Positions 5,474 through 12,665 of a stretch of DNA of 29,836 bases are shown here, one piece after another. The translations under genes were made by a program, and so were the position numbers. Each line of letters opens with the position of its first letter. Within the stretch, counting starts at the first letter, position 1. Below the pieces are notes generated by a model. That model made no database searches and was not told the origin of the DNA. It saw nothing but the letters and a program-made list of their open reading frames with translations. The DNA comes from a virus, in the IMG/VR virus record IMGVR_UViG_3300005588_000078, positions 1 through 29,836 of that record; one strand, given 5' to 3'.

Positions 5474-7071
5474 CCTACCAACTCCGCGACTACCAGCGCC
5501 AGGCCGTTGACGGGCTGTGGCGCTACTTCGAGACGAAGACCGGCAACCCGCTGGTCGTCCTACCGACGGGCTCGGGCAAGAGCCTGGTGCAGGCCGCGTT
5601 CATCCAAGAGGTGCGCGAGCGCTACCCGAGCGAGCGGATCCTGGTGCTCTCGCACGTCAAGGAGATCGTGCTGCAGAACGCGCGCAAGCTCGATGCGCTG
5701 CTCCCGCCCGGCACCGTGGGCGTCTACTCGGCGGGGCTCGGGAGTCGGGACCTCGGGTTCCCGGTGACGGTCGCCGGCATCCAGAGCGTGGCCCACCGCG
5801 CCGACGACCTCGGTCCCATCGACCTGGTGATCGTCGACGAGGCGCACTTGGTGCCGCCGAGCGGCGAGGGTCGCTACCGAACGCTGCTCGGCATCCTCAC
5901 CGAGCGGAACCCGCACCTCAAGGTGATCGGCCTGAGCGCCACGCCCTACCGCCTCAAGAGCGGACTGCTCCACCGGGGCGAGGGGCGTTTGTTCACCGAC
6001 ATCGCGGTCGACGTCCCGGTCGGCGAGCTGATCGCCAAGGGCTACCTCAGCCCGCTGCGCAGTAAGGGCGGGCACGCGCGGGCGGACGTATCCGGCGTGA
6101 AGACGCGTGGCGGCGAGTTCGTCAAGGGCGAGCTCGAGCGGGCCGTGAACCATGGCGAGCTCATCGAGGCGGCGCTGGATGAGGTCGAGCGCTTCGCACA
6201 CGACCGACGCTCGTGGATCGTCTTCTGCGCGGGCGTGGCCCACGCCAAGGCGGTCACCCTCTCGCTCCAGCGGCGGGGCATCTCGGCCGCGTGCGTGACC
6301 GGCAAGACCAAGCGACGCGAGCGGGACCTGGTCCTCGAGCGCTTCAAGGCGGGGCGCCTCCGCGCAGTCGTCAACGTGGATGTGCTGACGATCGGCTTCG
6401 ATGCGCCGGGCGTCGACTGCGTGGTGATGCTGCGCCCGACGCAGAGCGCCGGCCTCTACGTCCAGATGCTCGGGCGCGGGATGCGGATCGCGCCGGGCAA
6501 GGCGGACTGCCTGGTCCTCGACTTCGCCGGCAACGTCGAGCGCCACGGGCCGGTCGATGACGTCCAGGTCACCGACGGTCCGAAGCGCAAGGGTGCCGGG
6601 ACGGCGCCGGTCAAGCTCTGCCCCGAGTGCGATGAGTACGTGCGCGCCGCCGCTCGCGAGTGCGTCTGCGGCTACCTGTTCGCCGTCGACGCCAGGCCCC
6701 CGCACGAGAGCCAGGCGAGTCGCGCCGCGGTGCTCAAGGCGGACCGCAAGCCCGAAGAGGTGTTGGTGGACGGCGTTCGATTCAAGGTCCACCGCAAGCC
6801 CGGCAAGCCGCCGAGCCTGCGGGTCGAGTACCAGTGCGGGCTCGCGGTCTATCGCGAGTGGATCTGCCTCGAACACCAGGGCTTCGCGAAGCGCAAGGCG
6901 CACGCCTGGTGGAAGCGAATGGCCAAGAGCGACCCCCCGGCGAGCGTGGACGAAGCCATCGCGCGATCGGGTGAGGTCGCGAAACCGAGCGCCATCCTCG
7001 TGGCGAAGGATGGGAAATACATGCGGGTCAGCGGGTACCAGTTCGCTCCTGTCGCGGAGGCTGCGGAATGA
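5470..7071 (+). CDS. DEAD/DEAH-box superfamily 2 helicase
   Basis: This 533-residue protein starts at GTG 5470. Helicase motifs are clear: a Q-motif-like LRDYQRQAV at the N-terminus, motif I PTGSGKS (32-38), motif II DEAH (123-126), motif III SAT (156-158), and the C-terminal motifs near residues 300-345 (VDVLTIGFDAPGVDCVV, MLGRGMRI). A zinc ribbon, CPECDEYV...CVCGYLF, lies at about residues 384-400. The C-terminal 130 residues are lysine-rich and may bind DNA. Such UvrB/RecG-like helicases are common in phage replication operons and may help replisome loading or branch migration. It is linked by ATGA overlap to the primase gene. Confidence 0.9.
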   Translation: MTYQLRDYQRQAVDGLWRYFETKTGNPLVVLPTGSGKSLVQAAFIQEVRERYPSERILVLSHVKEIVLQNARKLDALLPPGTVGVYSAGLGSRDLGFPVTVAGIQSVAHRADDLGPIDLVIVDEAHLVPPSGEGRYRTLLGILTERNPHLKVIGLSATPYRLKSGLLHRGEGRLFTDIAVDVPVGELIAKGYLSPLRSKGGHARADVSGVKTRGGEFVKGELERAVNHGELIEAALDEVERFAHDRRSWIVFCAGVAHAKAVTLSLQRRGISAACVTGKTKRRERDLVLERFKAGRLRAVVNVDVLTIGFDAPGVDCVVMLRPTQSAGLYVQMLGRGMRIAPGKADCLVLDFAGNVERHGPVDDVQVTDGPKRKGAGTAPVKLCPECDEYVRAAARECVCGYLFAVDARPPHESQASRAAVLKADRKPEEVLVDGVRFKVHRKPGKPPSLRVEYQCGLAVYREWICLEHQGFAKRKAHAWWKRMAKSDPPASVDEAIARSGEVAKPSAILVAKDGKYMRVSGYQFAPVAEAAE

Positions 7072-9383
7072 ATCCCTGTCTCGAACGAGCGCTCGAAGCC
7101 CTCGAGGCCGGCATCAGCGTGATCCCGGTCAAGCCGGGCGGCAGCAAGGCGCCGGCCATTCCGAACCTTTCGACCTACTTCAAGCGCCACGCGACGCTCG
7201 ATGAGATCGAAGGCTGGTGGCGCGACCCTCGACGCGGCATCGGGTTCGTGGGCGGGGCCATCTCGGGGCAACTCGAGATCCTCGACTTCGACTCCGAGCA
7301 GGTCTTCGCCGACTGGCTCAGCGCGGTCGATGAGTCGGGCCTGGACTCGCTCTATCGGAAGATCGCGGCCGGATACGAGGAACGTACGCCCCGCGGTCGC
7401 CACCTGCTCTACTACTGCCCCGAGGCGAAGGCGACCGCGCTCGCCCGTCGGCGGGTCGGCGACGGCTGGAAGGGCTTCATCGAGACCAAGGGCTACGGCG
7501 GCTACGGCATCGCCGCTCCTAGCCCCGCGGACGTTCACGAGCTGCGCAAGCCGTACGAGCTCGTCTGCGGCGGCGTGCGCTCGATCGTCACCATCGACGA
7601 GGCTGAGCGCCAGGAGCTGTTCCGGGTCGCGCGCATCTTCGACCAGCACCCGCAGGAGGAGGCGGCGCCCCAGGTGTCGGTGCCGGTCGACCTGGACGGC
7701 GACCGCCCCGGCGACGACTACAACCGCAAGGTCGGCGTCGATCCGCGGATCCTCAAGTCGAACGGCTGGACCCCGGTCTACCGCAAGGGCGAGATGACGG
7801 CGTGGCGCCGGCCCGGCAAGAAGGACCGCGGGATCTCGGCGACCCTGAACTATGACGGCCGCGGCTTCTTCCACGTCTTCACCTCGTCGACCGAGTTCGA
7901 GCAGAACAAGAGCCACACCGGCTACCAGGTCTACGCCATCCTTGAGCACGGCGGCGACTGGTCGGCCGCGGCTCGCGCGCTCAAGGCGGACGGCTTCGGC
8001 GGGCCCGATCTGCCGACCGTGGACCTGTCGCAGTTCCGCGTGCGCCAGGAAGAGGCGCGCAACGTAGCGCCCGAGCCGACGGCTAAGGGCCGGTTCCCGA
8101 CGCACCTGCTCGACGTGCCCGGCATGGTCGGCGGGTTCCACAAGTACCTGACTGAGTGCGCTCATCACCCACAGCCGATCCTCGCGCTCGGCGCCGCCAT
8201 CGCGGCCACCGGGGCGGCGCTGGGGCGCCACGTTCGCAGCGAGACCGACCTGCGCACCAACTTCTACATCGCCGCCCTGGCGGAATCCGGGGGCGGCAAG
8301 GAGTGGTTGCGCAAGGGCATCCGCCGCGTGTTCGACGAGGCCGGCCATGGCCGCATGACGGCGGTCGACGGCGTGACCAGCGGGGCGGCCATCAACGGTG
8401 TGCTCGAGGAGACCCCGGCATGCCTGCTGATGTTCGACGAGATGGGCCACCTGATCGCCGGACTCAAGCAGGGGAACGAGACCGGGGTGCTCCCGACGCT
8501 GATGAAGCTGCACGGCCTCGCCGACGGCATCTACTACGGGCTGACCTACGCCAAGGACCGGCGCACCGGACGCCAGGGCACCGACTACAAGGTCGTCGAG
8601 CCCTGCGTCTCGGTCCTCGGGACGAGCGTGCCGCGGAAGTTCTGGGGCGCGTTCACTGGCGACGAGGTCGAGGACGGCTTTCTCAACCGGTTCCTACTGT
8701 TCCGGTCCGAGACCCCGCGCCCCGACTACCGGAAGATCAGCGCGAGTGAGAAGGCGGCGCCCGTCGTCCTCGTCGACGCGGTCAAGGCGTGGCGTCAGTG
8801 GGGCGCGCCGGGGATCGGCGAGCACGCGGAGGCTGGGGGCGGCGGACCGGGGGCCACGCGGCCCGGCCAGATCGCGGACGTCATGATGACGGGCGAGGCG
8901 GCGAACTTGCTCAGCGAGCTCGGCGAGCTGCGGGCTCAGGTCCGGGACCGGATCGAGCTGCTCGAGTCGCGGAACGAGGCGGCCATCGCGACGCTCTACA
9001 ACCGCGTCCCGGCCCACGCGATCCAACTCGCTCTCGTTCGCGCCGCTGGTCAGGCCGAACCGTGGGAGGGCGAGCTGCCCGAGATCGGCCGGGACGATGC
9101 CGAGTGGGGCGCCGAGCTCGCGCTCTACCTGGTCGAGTCGATGGCTGAGGAAGTGGGGGACCACGTGGGTGACAGCGAGCACGAGACGCGGGTGCGCAAG
9201 GCGCGCGCCTGGCTTCGGAAGAAGGGCGGGGCGACCAAGTCGGCGTTCACCAGGGCGCACCAGTCATGGAGCCCTCGGGAACGGGACGACGTCCTCAAGA
9301 GCCTCGAGGACGGGGGCGAAGTCGAGCGAGCCAAGGTGGCGACCAAGGGTCGGCCGCGGGAGGTCATCCAGTGGAAAGGGTAA
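7068..9383 (+). CDS. Primase-polymerase/DUF3987-type helicase fusion
   Basis: This 771-residue protein has two parts. The N-terminal 200 residues resemble the bifunctional primase-polymerase domain: GISVIPVKPGGSKAP at 15-29, WW..P..GIGFVGG at 50-63, and an acidic ILDFDSE (71-77) that could supply metal ligands. The C-terminal part from about residue 350 is P-loop ATPase-like, with AESGGGKE (405-412) as a degenerate Walker A and LMFDEMG (D457, E458) as Walker B, as in DUF3987 proteins. Fused primase and helicase domains would prime and unwind phage DNA. The C-terminal 100 residues look like a winged-helix tail. It ends the replication operon. Confidence 0.85.
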   Translation: MNPCLERALEALEAGISVIPVKPGGSKAPAIPNLSTYFKRHATLDEIEGWWRDPRRGIGFVGGAISGQLEILDFDSEQVFADWLSAVDESGLDSLYRKIAAGYEERTPRGRHLLYYCPEAKATALARRRVGDGWKGFIETKGYGGYGIAAPSPADVHELRKPYELVCGGVRSIVTIDEAERQELFRVARIFDQHPQEEAAPQVSVPVDLDGDRPGDDYNRKVGVDPRILKSNGWTPVYRKGEMTAWRRPGKKDRGISATLNYDGRGFFHVFTSSTEFEQNKSHTGYQVYAILEHGGDWSAAARALKADGFGGPDLPTVDLSQFRVRQEEARNVAPEPTAKGRFPTHLLDVPGMVGGFHKYLTECAHHPQPILALGAAIAATGAALGRHVRSETDLRTNFYIAALAESGGGKEWLRKGIRRVFDEAGHGRMTAVDGVTSGAAINGVLEETPACLLMFDEMGHLIAGLKQGNETGVLPTLMKLHGLADGIYYGLTYAKDRRTGRQGTDYKVVEPCVSVLGTSVPRKFWGAFTGDEVEDGFLNRFLLFRSETPRPDYRKISASEKAAPVVLVDAVKAWRQWGAPGIGEHAEAGGGGPGATRPGQIADVMMTGEAANLLSELGELRAQVRDRIELLESRNEAAIATLYNRVPAHAIQLALVRAAGQAEPWEGELPEIGRDDAEWGAELALYLVESMAEEVGDHVGDSEHETRVRKARAWLRKKGGATKSAFTRAHQSWSPRERDDVLKSLEDGGEVERAKVATKGRPREVIQWKG

Positions 9384-9390
9384 CGTCACC

Positions 9391-9439
9391 GCCGAAAACG
9401 GCCGAATCCCTCAATGATTTCGGCTTTCTTCATTTCTTC
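9391..9439 (+). terminator. Terminator of the replication operon
   Basis: GCCGAAA (9391-9397) pairs perfectly with TTTCGGC (9418-9424), followed at once by TTTCTTCATTTCTTC. An alternative stem uses CCGAAT with ATTTCGG. It lies 7 bases after the primase stop, so an intrinsic terminator is likely although the T tract is broken by C. Confidence 0.5.
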
Positions 9440-9527
9440 AGTTATTTCTTTCTACCCTATGACGGAGTCGGGGGGTGGGGGTGGCTCGCGTGCGCGAAGA
9501 GAGAAAGAAGAGAGGGGAGTAGTATTA

Positions 9528-9614
9528 ATGAAAGAAGGAATACTCTCTCTATTATATATAGTCTTCTCGGGCACTTGCGCCCCGACTTCTTTCCTCACGC
9601 CCTTGTTCCGGTAA
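9528..9614 (+). CDS. Possible 28-residue hydrophobic micropeptide
   Basis: ATG at 9528 follows GAGGGGAG (9512-9519), an SD-like site at 8 bases spacing. The peptide MKEGILSLLYIVFSG and its tail (CAPTSFLTPLFR) have a charged start, a hydrophobic stretch of about 18 residues and a basic end, like a tiny membrane peptide. Its codons (ATA, TTA, TAT, TCT) are unlike every neighbour. It sits wholly inside the AT-rich island, so chance in an origin-like sequence is a real alternative. Confidence 0.3.
   Translation: MKEGILSLLYIVFSGTCAPTSFLTPLFR
9567..9594 (+). terminator. Weak hairpin with pyrimidine tail
   Basis: TCGGG (9567-9571) and CCCGA (9581-9585) form a 5-base stem with a 9-base loop, followed by CTTCTTTCC. 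It could end transcripts coming through the AT-rich island. Confidence 0.3.
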
Positions 9615-9654
9615 GCGGAAAGCTGCTGGCGCAGCCCAGTGCGGAGGTCATCCG

Positions 9655-9891
9655 ATGACGCTCCACGCGCACTGCGATTGCTGCCCCAAAACGGCCCCTC
9701 TCGCGCCCGGCGACAAGCGGCCCGGGGGATGGGTCATGTGGACCGAGCGGACGGGCTCTGAGGTGCTCTCACGGCATCGCTGCCCCGAGTGCGCCGGAGC
9801 CGTCGTCACGTCCCGCGCGCGTCAGACGGTGCGGCGTGGGGACAGGGTGGCACCGGGTGCCAGAACGGAACAGGAGGGGTTGCGATGGTGA
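9655..9891 (+). CDS. Small zinc-ribbon-like protein
   Basis: A 78-residue protein with a good SD (GGAGG, 9643-9647). Two cysteine pairs, HCDCCPK near residue 8 and CPEC near residue 44, could hold one zinc ion. The C-terminal third is basic. It directly precedes and overlaps the DNA methyltransferase gene by 7 bases. Function unknown; a DNA- or protein-binding adaptor is possible. Confidence 0.6.
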   Translation: MTLHAHCDCCPKTAPLAPGDKRPGGWVMWTERTGSEVLSRHRCPECAGAVVTSRARQTVRRGDRVAPGARTEQEGLRW

Positions 9892-10625
9892 CGAAGGCAG
9901 AGGGACCGGGCTGGGTGCTGTACCTGGGTCGGTGGCAGGACACGCCACTGGCGGACGCGCGGGGCGCCACGGTCTTGACGGACCCGCCCTACACCCGCCG
10001 CAACATCCTCGGCTACCGATCGGGATCGGATGTCGACCTCAGCGGCAAGAAGGGCCAGTGGTCGATCCCCTACGCCGAGATCGGCGAGGACGATGCCCGC
10101 GAGCTTTCGCAGTGGGCCGCCAGCGCGGCGGCGTGGTGGTACGTCGCGTTCAACGACCACATCGGGTGGCACTGGCTCGAGCAGGGAGCGACCGACGCCG
10201 GCCTGCTCACCTTCGCCCCGGTCATCTGGAGCAAGACGAACCCGCCGCCCCGACTGCGCGGCGACGGCCCCGGGTCAGCCTGCGAGCACCTCATGGTGTC
10301 CCGCCAGCGCGGGCAACTGCCGGCGGCGCGCTCCGGCCATCGCCCGGGGCACTACCACGGTCCCGGGCAGAACACGCAGAGCAGCGACAAGATCGTCATC
10401 GGGCAGAAGCCGTTGTGGCTCATGCAGGCGCTCGTCCGCGACTACTCGCAGCGCGGCGACGTCATCCTGGAACCGTACGCAGGATCGGGCACGACGCTGC
10501 TCGCCGCTGTAACGGAGGGGCGCGAGGCCATCGGCGCCGAGGCGGACCCGGACCGGTTCGAGAAGGCGGCCGTCAGGCTCAGCTGTGGGTTCACGAAGTC
10601 GTTCGACTTCGGAGGCGCCGCGTGA
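9885..10625 (+). CDS. DNA methyltransferase, beta class (N6-adenine or N4-cytosine)
   Basis: This 246-residue enzyme has catalytic motif IV DPPY at residues 33-36 and the AdoMet-binding motif I, ILEPYAGSGTTLLAA, near residues 197-211. The order IV before I defines the beta class; DPPY rather than SPPY favours N6-adenine. The closing helix (EGREAIGAEADPDRFEKAAVRL) is typical. The target domain between them is short. No restriction enzyme gene lies beside it, so it is probably an orphan phage methylase protecting against host restriction or marking DNA for packaging (inference). ATG 9885 follows SD AGGAGGGG (9872-9879). Confidence 0.9.
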   Translation: MVTKAEGPGWVLYLGRWQDTPLADARGATVLTDPPYTRRNILGYRSGSDVDLSGKKGQWSIPYAEIGEDDARELSQWAASAAAWWYVAFNDHIGWHWLEQGATDAGLLTFAPVIWSKTNPPPRLRGDGPGSACEHLMVSRQRGQLPAARSGHRPGHYHGPGQNTQSSDKIVIGQKPLWLMQALVRDYSQRGDVILEPYAGSGTTLLAAVTEGREAIGAEADPDRFEKAAVRLSCGFTKSFDFGGAA

Positions 10626-10831
10626 CCCAGCAAGCAGCCGCGGGAGCGGCAGAGGAGGCGAGTGTGGAGGACGACCAAGAGAGGGCCCTCGAGGAGTTCC
10701 GGTATGCGGCCAGCCGCTACTGCGAGGCGCCGTCGACGGGCACACGGTACGCGCTGGAGATGGCGGCCGAGGAGTGCCGGCTCCTGGGGCTGGACCCTGA
10801 GCGCATCACGCCGACGGGGTACGACCAATGA
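10622..10831 (+). CDS. Small acidic protein, unknown
   Basis: A 69-residue protein at GTG 10622 in a GTGA overlap with the methyltransferase. The N-terminus is Ala/Glu-rich and probably disordered; the rest is predicted helical (ALEEFRYAASRYCEAP, RYALEMAAEECRLLGL). No family recognised. It is translationally coupled on both sides. Confidence 0.55.
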   Translation: MTQQAAAGAAEEASVEDDQERALEEFRYAASRYCEAPSTGTRYALEMAAEECRLLGLDPERITPTGYDQ

Positions 10832-11127
10832 CCCCCACCACCACCCGCGCGCGCGACCACGCCGCCCTGTCACACGCCGAGTGGCTGCGGTGCCAGTCGA
10901 CGAAGATCCGCCACGCCGCTGCCTCGGGCCCCGGCTGCCACGAGCCGCAGTGGCTCGCCGAGGCTGACCGCCTCGACGCCGCCGCCGACCGCCTCGAAGC
11001 GCTGGAGCGGGTGGCTGAGGCGGCTGACGAGGCCGTTGGCGACTGTCGCGACACTGAGGAGCGCGAGCGCCTGTGTGACGCCCTCGACGCCCTCGACGCC
11101 CTCGACGCCGGCCAGGAGGTGGAGTGA
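10828..11127 (+). CDS. Helical protein with C-terminal tandem repeat
   Basis: A 99-residue protein at ATG 10828 (ATGA overlap). Residues about 45-95 are heptad-like and charged (LAEADRLDAAADRLEALE), suggesting a coiled coil. The C-terminus is built from a 9-base DNA repeat that encodes repeated DAL units. No family recognised. The SD of the next gene, AGGAGGT (11114-11120), lies inside its final codons. Confidence 0.55.
   Translation: MTPTTTRARDHAALSHAEWLRCQSTKIRHAAASGPGCHEPQWLAEADRLDAAADRLEALERVAEAADEAVGDCRDTEERERLCDALDALDALDAGQEVE
11077..11109 (+). repeat. 9-base tandem repeat in coding sequence
   Basis: GACGCCCTC occurs three times in a row plus a partial GACGCC. The unit is in frame and adds Asp-Ala-Leu to the end of the helical protein, so copy changes alter length without breaking the frame. 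Confidence 0.85.
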
Positions 11128-11450
11128 TGGGCAAGCGTAGCCGAGACAAGGGCGCGCGAGGAGAGCGCGAGGCGGCGCGCGCCATGAGCGCGGTCACCGA
11201 TCTGGTGTGGCGCCGAGGCGTGGGCCAGTCGCGTCACGGCGCGGACGTGCCCGACATCGAGCGCGAGGACGGCGGGCCGGCCCCGTGGGTCGAGGTGAAG
11301 CGCGGCAAGCGCACCAACTGGCGCGCCGCAATGAAGCAGGCGGACGAGGCGACCGACGGACGCCCGGTGCTGGTGCTGACGAGAGACGACGGCGGCGAGT
11401 GGATCGCGCACATGCGGGTGAGCGACCTGCTGACGAAGGAGGTGGAGTGA
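11127..11450 (+). CDS. Small PD-(D/E)XK nuclease, resolvase-like
   Basis: A 107-residue protein. The pattern SRDKGARGEREAARAM (helix with E), GADVPDIE (D near residue 44) and WVEVKRGK (E-x-K near 55-57) is a compact PD-(D/E)XK core, like the VRR-NUC or Hjc-type resolvases of phages. It may resolve branched DNA before packaging. ATG 11127 is preferred over GTG 11124 because AGGAGGT lies 6 bases upstream. Confidence 0.7.
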   Translation: MGKRSRDKGARGEREAARAMSAVTDLVWRRGVGQSRHGADVPDIEREDGGPAPWVEVKRGKRTNWRAAMKQADEATDGRPVLVLTRDDGGEWIAHMRVSDLLTKEVE

Positions 11451-11620
11451 TGGAGAGCGAAGACGTGAGGCTGTTCGAAGTGCGTCTGCCCGTGGTGGTG
11501 GACGAGGAGCGGGGACTTGTCCTCGTGGTCGACCTGGAGCGCGCGACGCACTGGGTGCACCTGACGGACTGCGCGGGCGGCACCGTGTGGGCCAGCGACC
11601 TGCAGGAGGCCGACTTATGA
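11450..11620 (+). CDS. Small strand-rich protein, unknown
   Basis: A 56-residue protein at ATG 11450, whose A is the last base of the preceding stop codon. It reads as beta strands (RLFEVRLPVVVDEERGLVLV) and is acidic. SD AAGGAGGTGG lies within the end of the nuclease gene. No family recognised. Confidence 0.55.
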   Translation: MESEDVRLFEVRLPVVVDEERGLVLVVDLERATHWVHLTDCAGGTVWASDLQEADL

Positions 11621-12165
11621 CCTTCACGATCGACGGCATCGCGCTCGCCGACGACAAGTGCCGAGCGGTGCTGGCGTGGGAGAAGGACCCGTGCGCGTGG
11701 CCGTATTGCCTGCGGGTGATGCATGGAAGCGTCGTGCTGCACCCCGAGGGCATCAAGGTCACCCCTGACCTCATCGACCGCATCCGCGACCACGTGATGC
11801 CGTGGACGGAGGTGCGCCGCGATGAGGTGGAGCTGGGGGAGGAGTACCGATTTGCTGGCGAGACAGGGCCGACGTACATCGCGGGTTACGACATCGGGTA
11901 CATACACCTCGATTGGTCGTATGCCGCACGGGAGCCGCTACGATGCGCCGCTCGCGAGCCGGTCATCGTCCGCCGCCCCCGCAAGCCGGCGCTGACGCTG
12001 GGGGACTTGGAGCCGGGGCAGCGGTTCGTGCTGCGAGTGATCAGGAGCGCGGACCTCGTCAACACACGCACGAACGACGGATACGTCACGCCCGACTGGG
12101 TGCATGTGCCGGCCGTTGATGCGCCCGCCGGCCTCGACACCCCCGTGGAGCTCGTCGATGAGTGA
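11617..12165 (+). CDS. Hypothetical phage protein
   Basis: A 182-residue protein with ATG 11617 (ATGA overlap; SD AGGAGG near 11604). It has a mixed strand-helix pattern with many Trp, Tyr and Asp residues, and a second half opening with LTLGDLEPGQRFVLRVIRSAD. The latter resembles small phage domains that begin with 'levGdrF' and contain a conserved Asn-Thr-Asp segment (VNTRTNDGYVTPDW). No function can be given. It overlaps the next start by 8 bases. Confidence 0.6.
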   Translation: MTFTIDGIALADDKCRAVLAWEKDPCAWPYCLRVMHGSVVLHPEGIKVTPDLIDRIRDHVMPWTEVRRDEVELGEEYRFAGETGPTYIAGYDIGYIHLDWSYAAREPLRCAAREPVIVRRPRKPALTLGDLEPGQRFVLRVIRSADLVNTRTNDGYVTPDWVHVPAVDAPAGLDTPVELVDE

Positions 12166-12388
12166 CGAACTCACCAGGGAGTCGTGGGCCGATGCCGTGG
12201 CCGAGGCGCGCAGGCGCTGGAGCGCGCCGCCGGAACCGCGGGAGATCTACGTTGGGCCGTCTACCCTCGATGAGTTGGGCGCCCCGGCCGAGTGTCCCGA
12301 GTGCGGGTGCTCGGCGTGGACGTGGGGCAGCGAGAGGCCGACGCCGCTGGTCTGCGTCGATTGCGGGTGGAGTCGTCGCGATGAGTGA
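12158..12388 (+). CDS. Zinc-ribbon mini-protein
   Basis: A 76-residue protein. The N-terminal half is helical (SWADAVAEARRRW) and the C-terminal half holds CPECGC and CVDCGW, a classical four-cysteine zinc ribbon at about residues 46-71. The start is part of the GATGAGTGACGA repeat. Possible transcription-modulating or nucleic-acid-binding protein; no family named. Confidence 0.65.
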   Translation: MSDELTRESWADAVAEARRRWSAPPEPREIYVGPSTLDELGAPAECPECGCSAWTWGSERPTPLVCVDCGWSRRDE

Positions 12389-12665
12389 CGAGCTGAAGAC
12401 GCCCGAGCGGTGGGATGATCGCTGGGACGACAAGCCGCACGGTTGGGTGCAGTGGAAGGGTACCAACGTCTGCATGGACTTCCACTGCGACTGTGGGGCC
12501 GTCGGGCACGTGGACGGGCTGTTCGCCTACCACATCAAGTGCGGCGCCTGCGGCAAGGTCTGGGAGGTGGACGGGCACGTCTTCCTGCGGGAGCCGGGCG
12601 ACGACTACAGCGGCGAGTGCACGCTGACGGCAGCGATGGACGACGAGGGGGCGAGTGATGAGTGA
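12381..12665 (+). CDS. Zinc-ribbon phage protein
   Basis: A 94-residue acidic protein with HCDCGAVGH (about residue 35) and KCGACGKVW (about 53), a two-knuckle zinc ribbon with conserved VCMDF and FAYHI segments. Similar short proteins occur in many actinobacterial and proteobacterial phages with no known role. The start lies in the second GATGAGTGACGA copy. Confidence 0.65.
   Translation: MSDELKTPERWDDRWDDKPHGWVQWKGTNVCMDFHCDCGAVGHVDGLFAYHIKCGACGKVWEVDGHVFLREPGDDYSGECTLTAAMDDEGASDE

Larger units (their letters stand above)
9384..9614. other. AT-rich, strand-asymmetric island (possible origin or foreign insert)
   Basis: Base composition changes abruptly after the primase stop. There is a pyrimidine tract (9425-9457), then a G-rich run with six and five G (9470-9481), then a purine tract (9495-9518), then an AT-rich stretch (ATTATATATAG, 9551-9561). 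TTCTTTCT (9446-9453) can pair with AGAAAGAA (9502-9509). AGTATT/AATACT (9521-9526 and 9539-9544) form another stem. Position after the replication genes and the unwinding-prone sequence suit a replication origin. No DnaA box or iteron was seen. The alternative is a recently acquired segment. Confidence 0.45.

Noticed and set aside
5560-6903. Minus-strand open frame of 447 codons under the helicase gene
   Set aside because: The plus strand has complete helicase motifs. The minus reading is a typical antisense shadow of GC-rich codon use.
7068-9383. CRISPR-Cas or defence-type PrimPol system
   Set aside because: The primase-polymerase sits in a standard phage replication operon. No repeats, spacers or Cas genes other than the Cas4-like nuclease, which is common in phages, were found.
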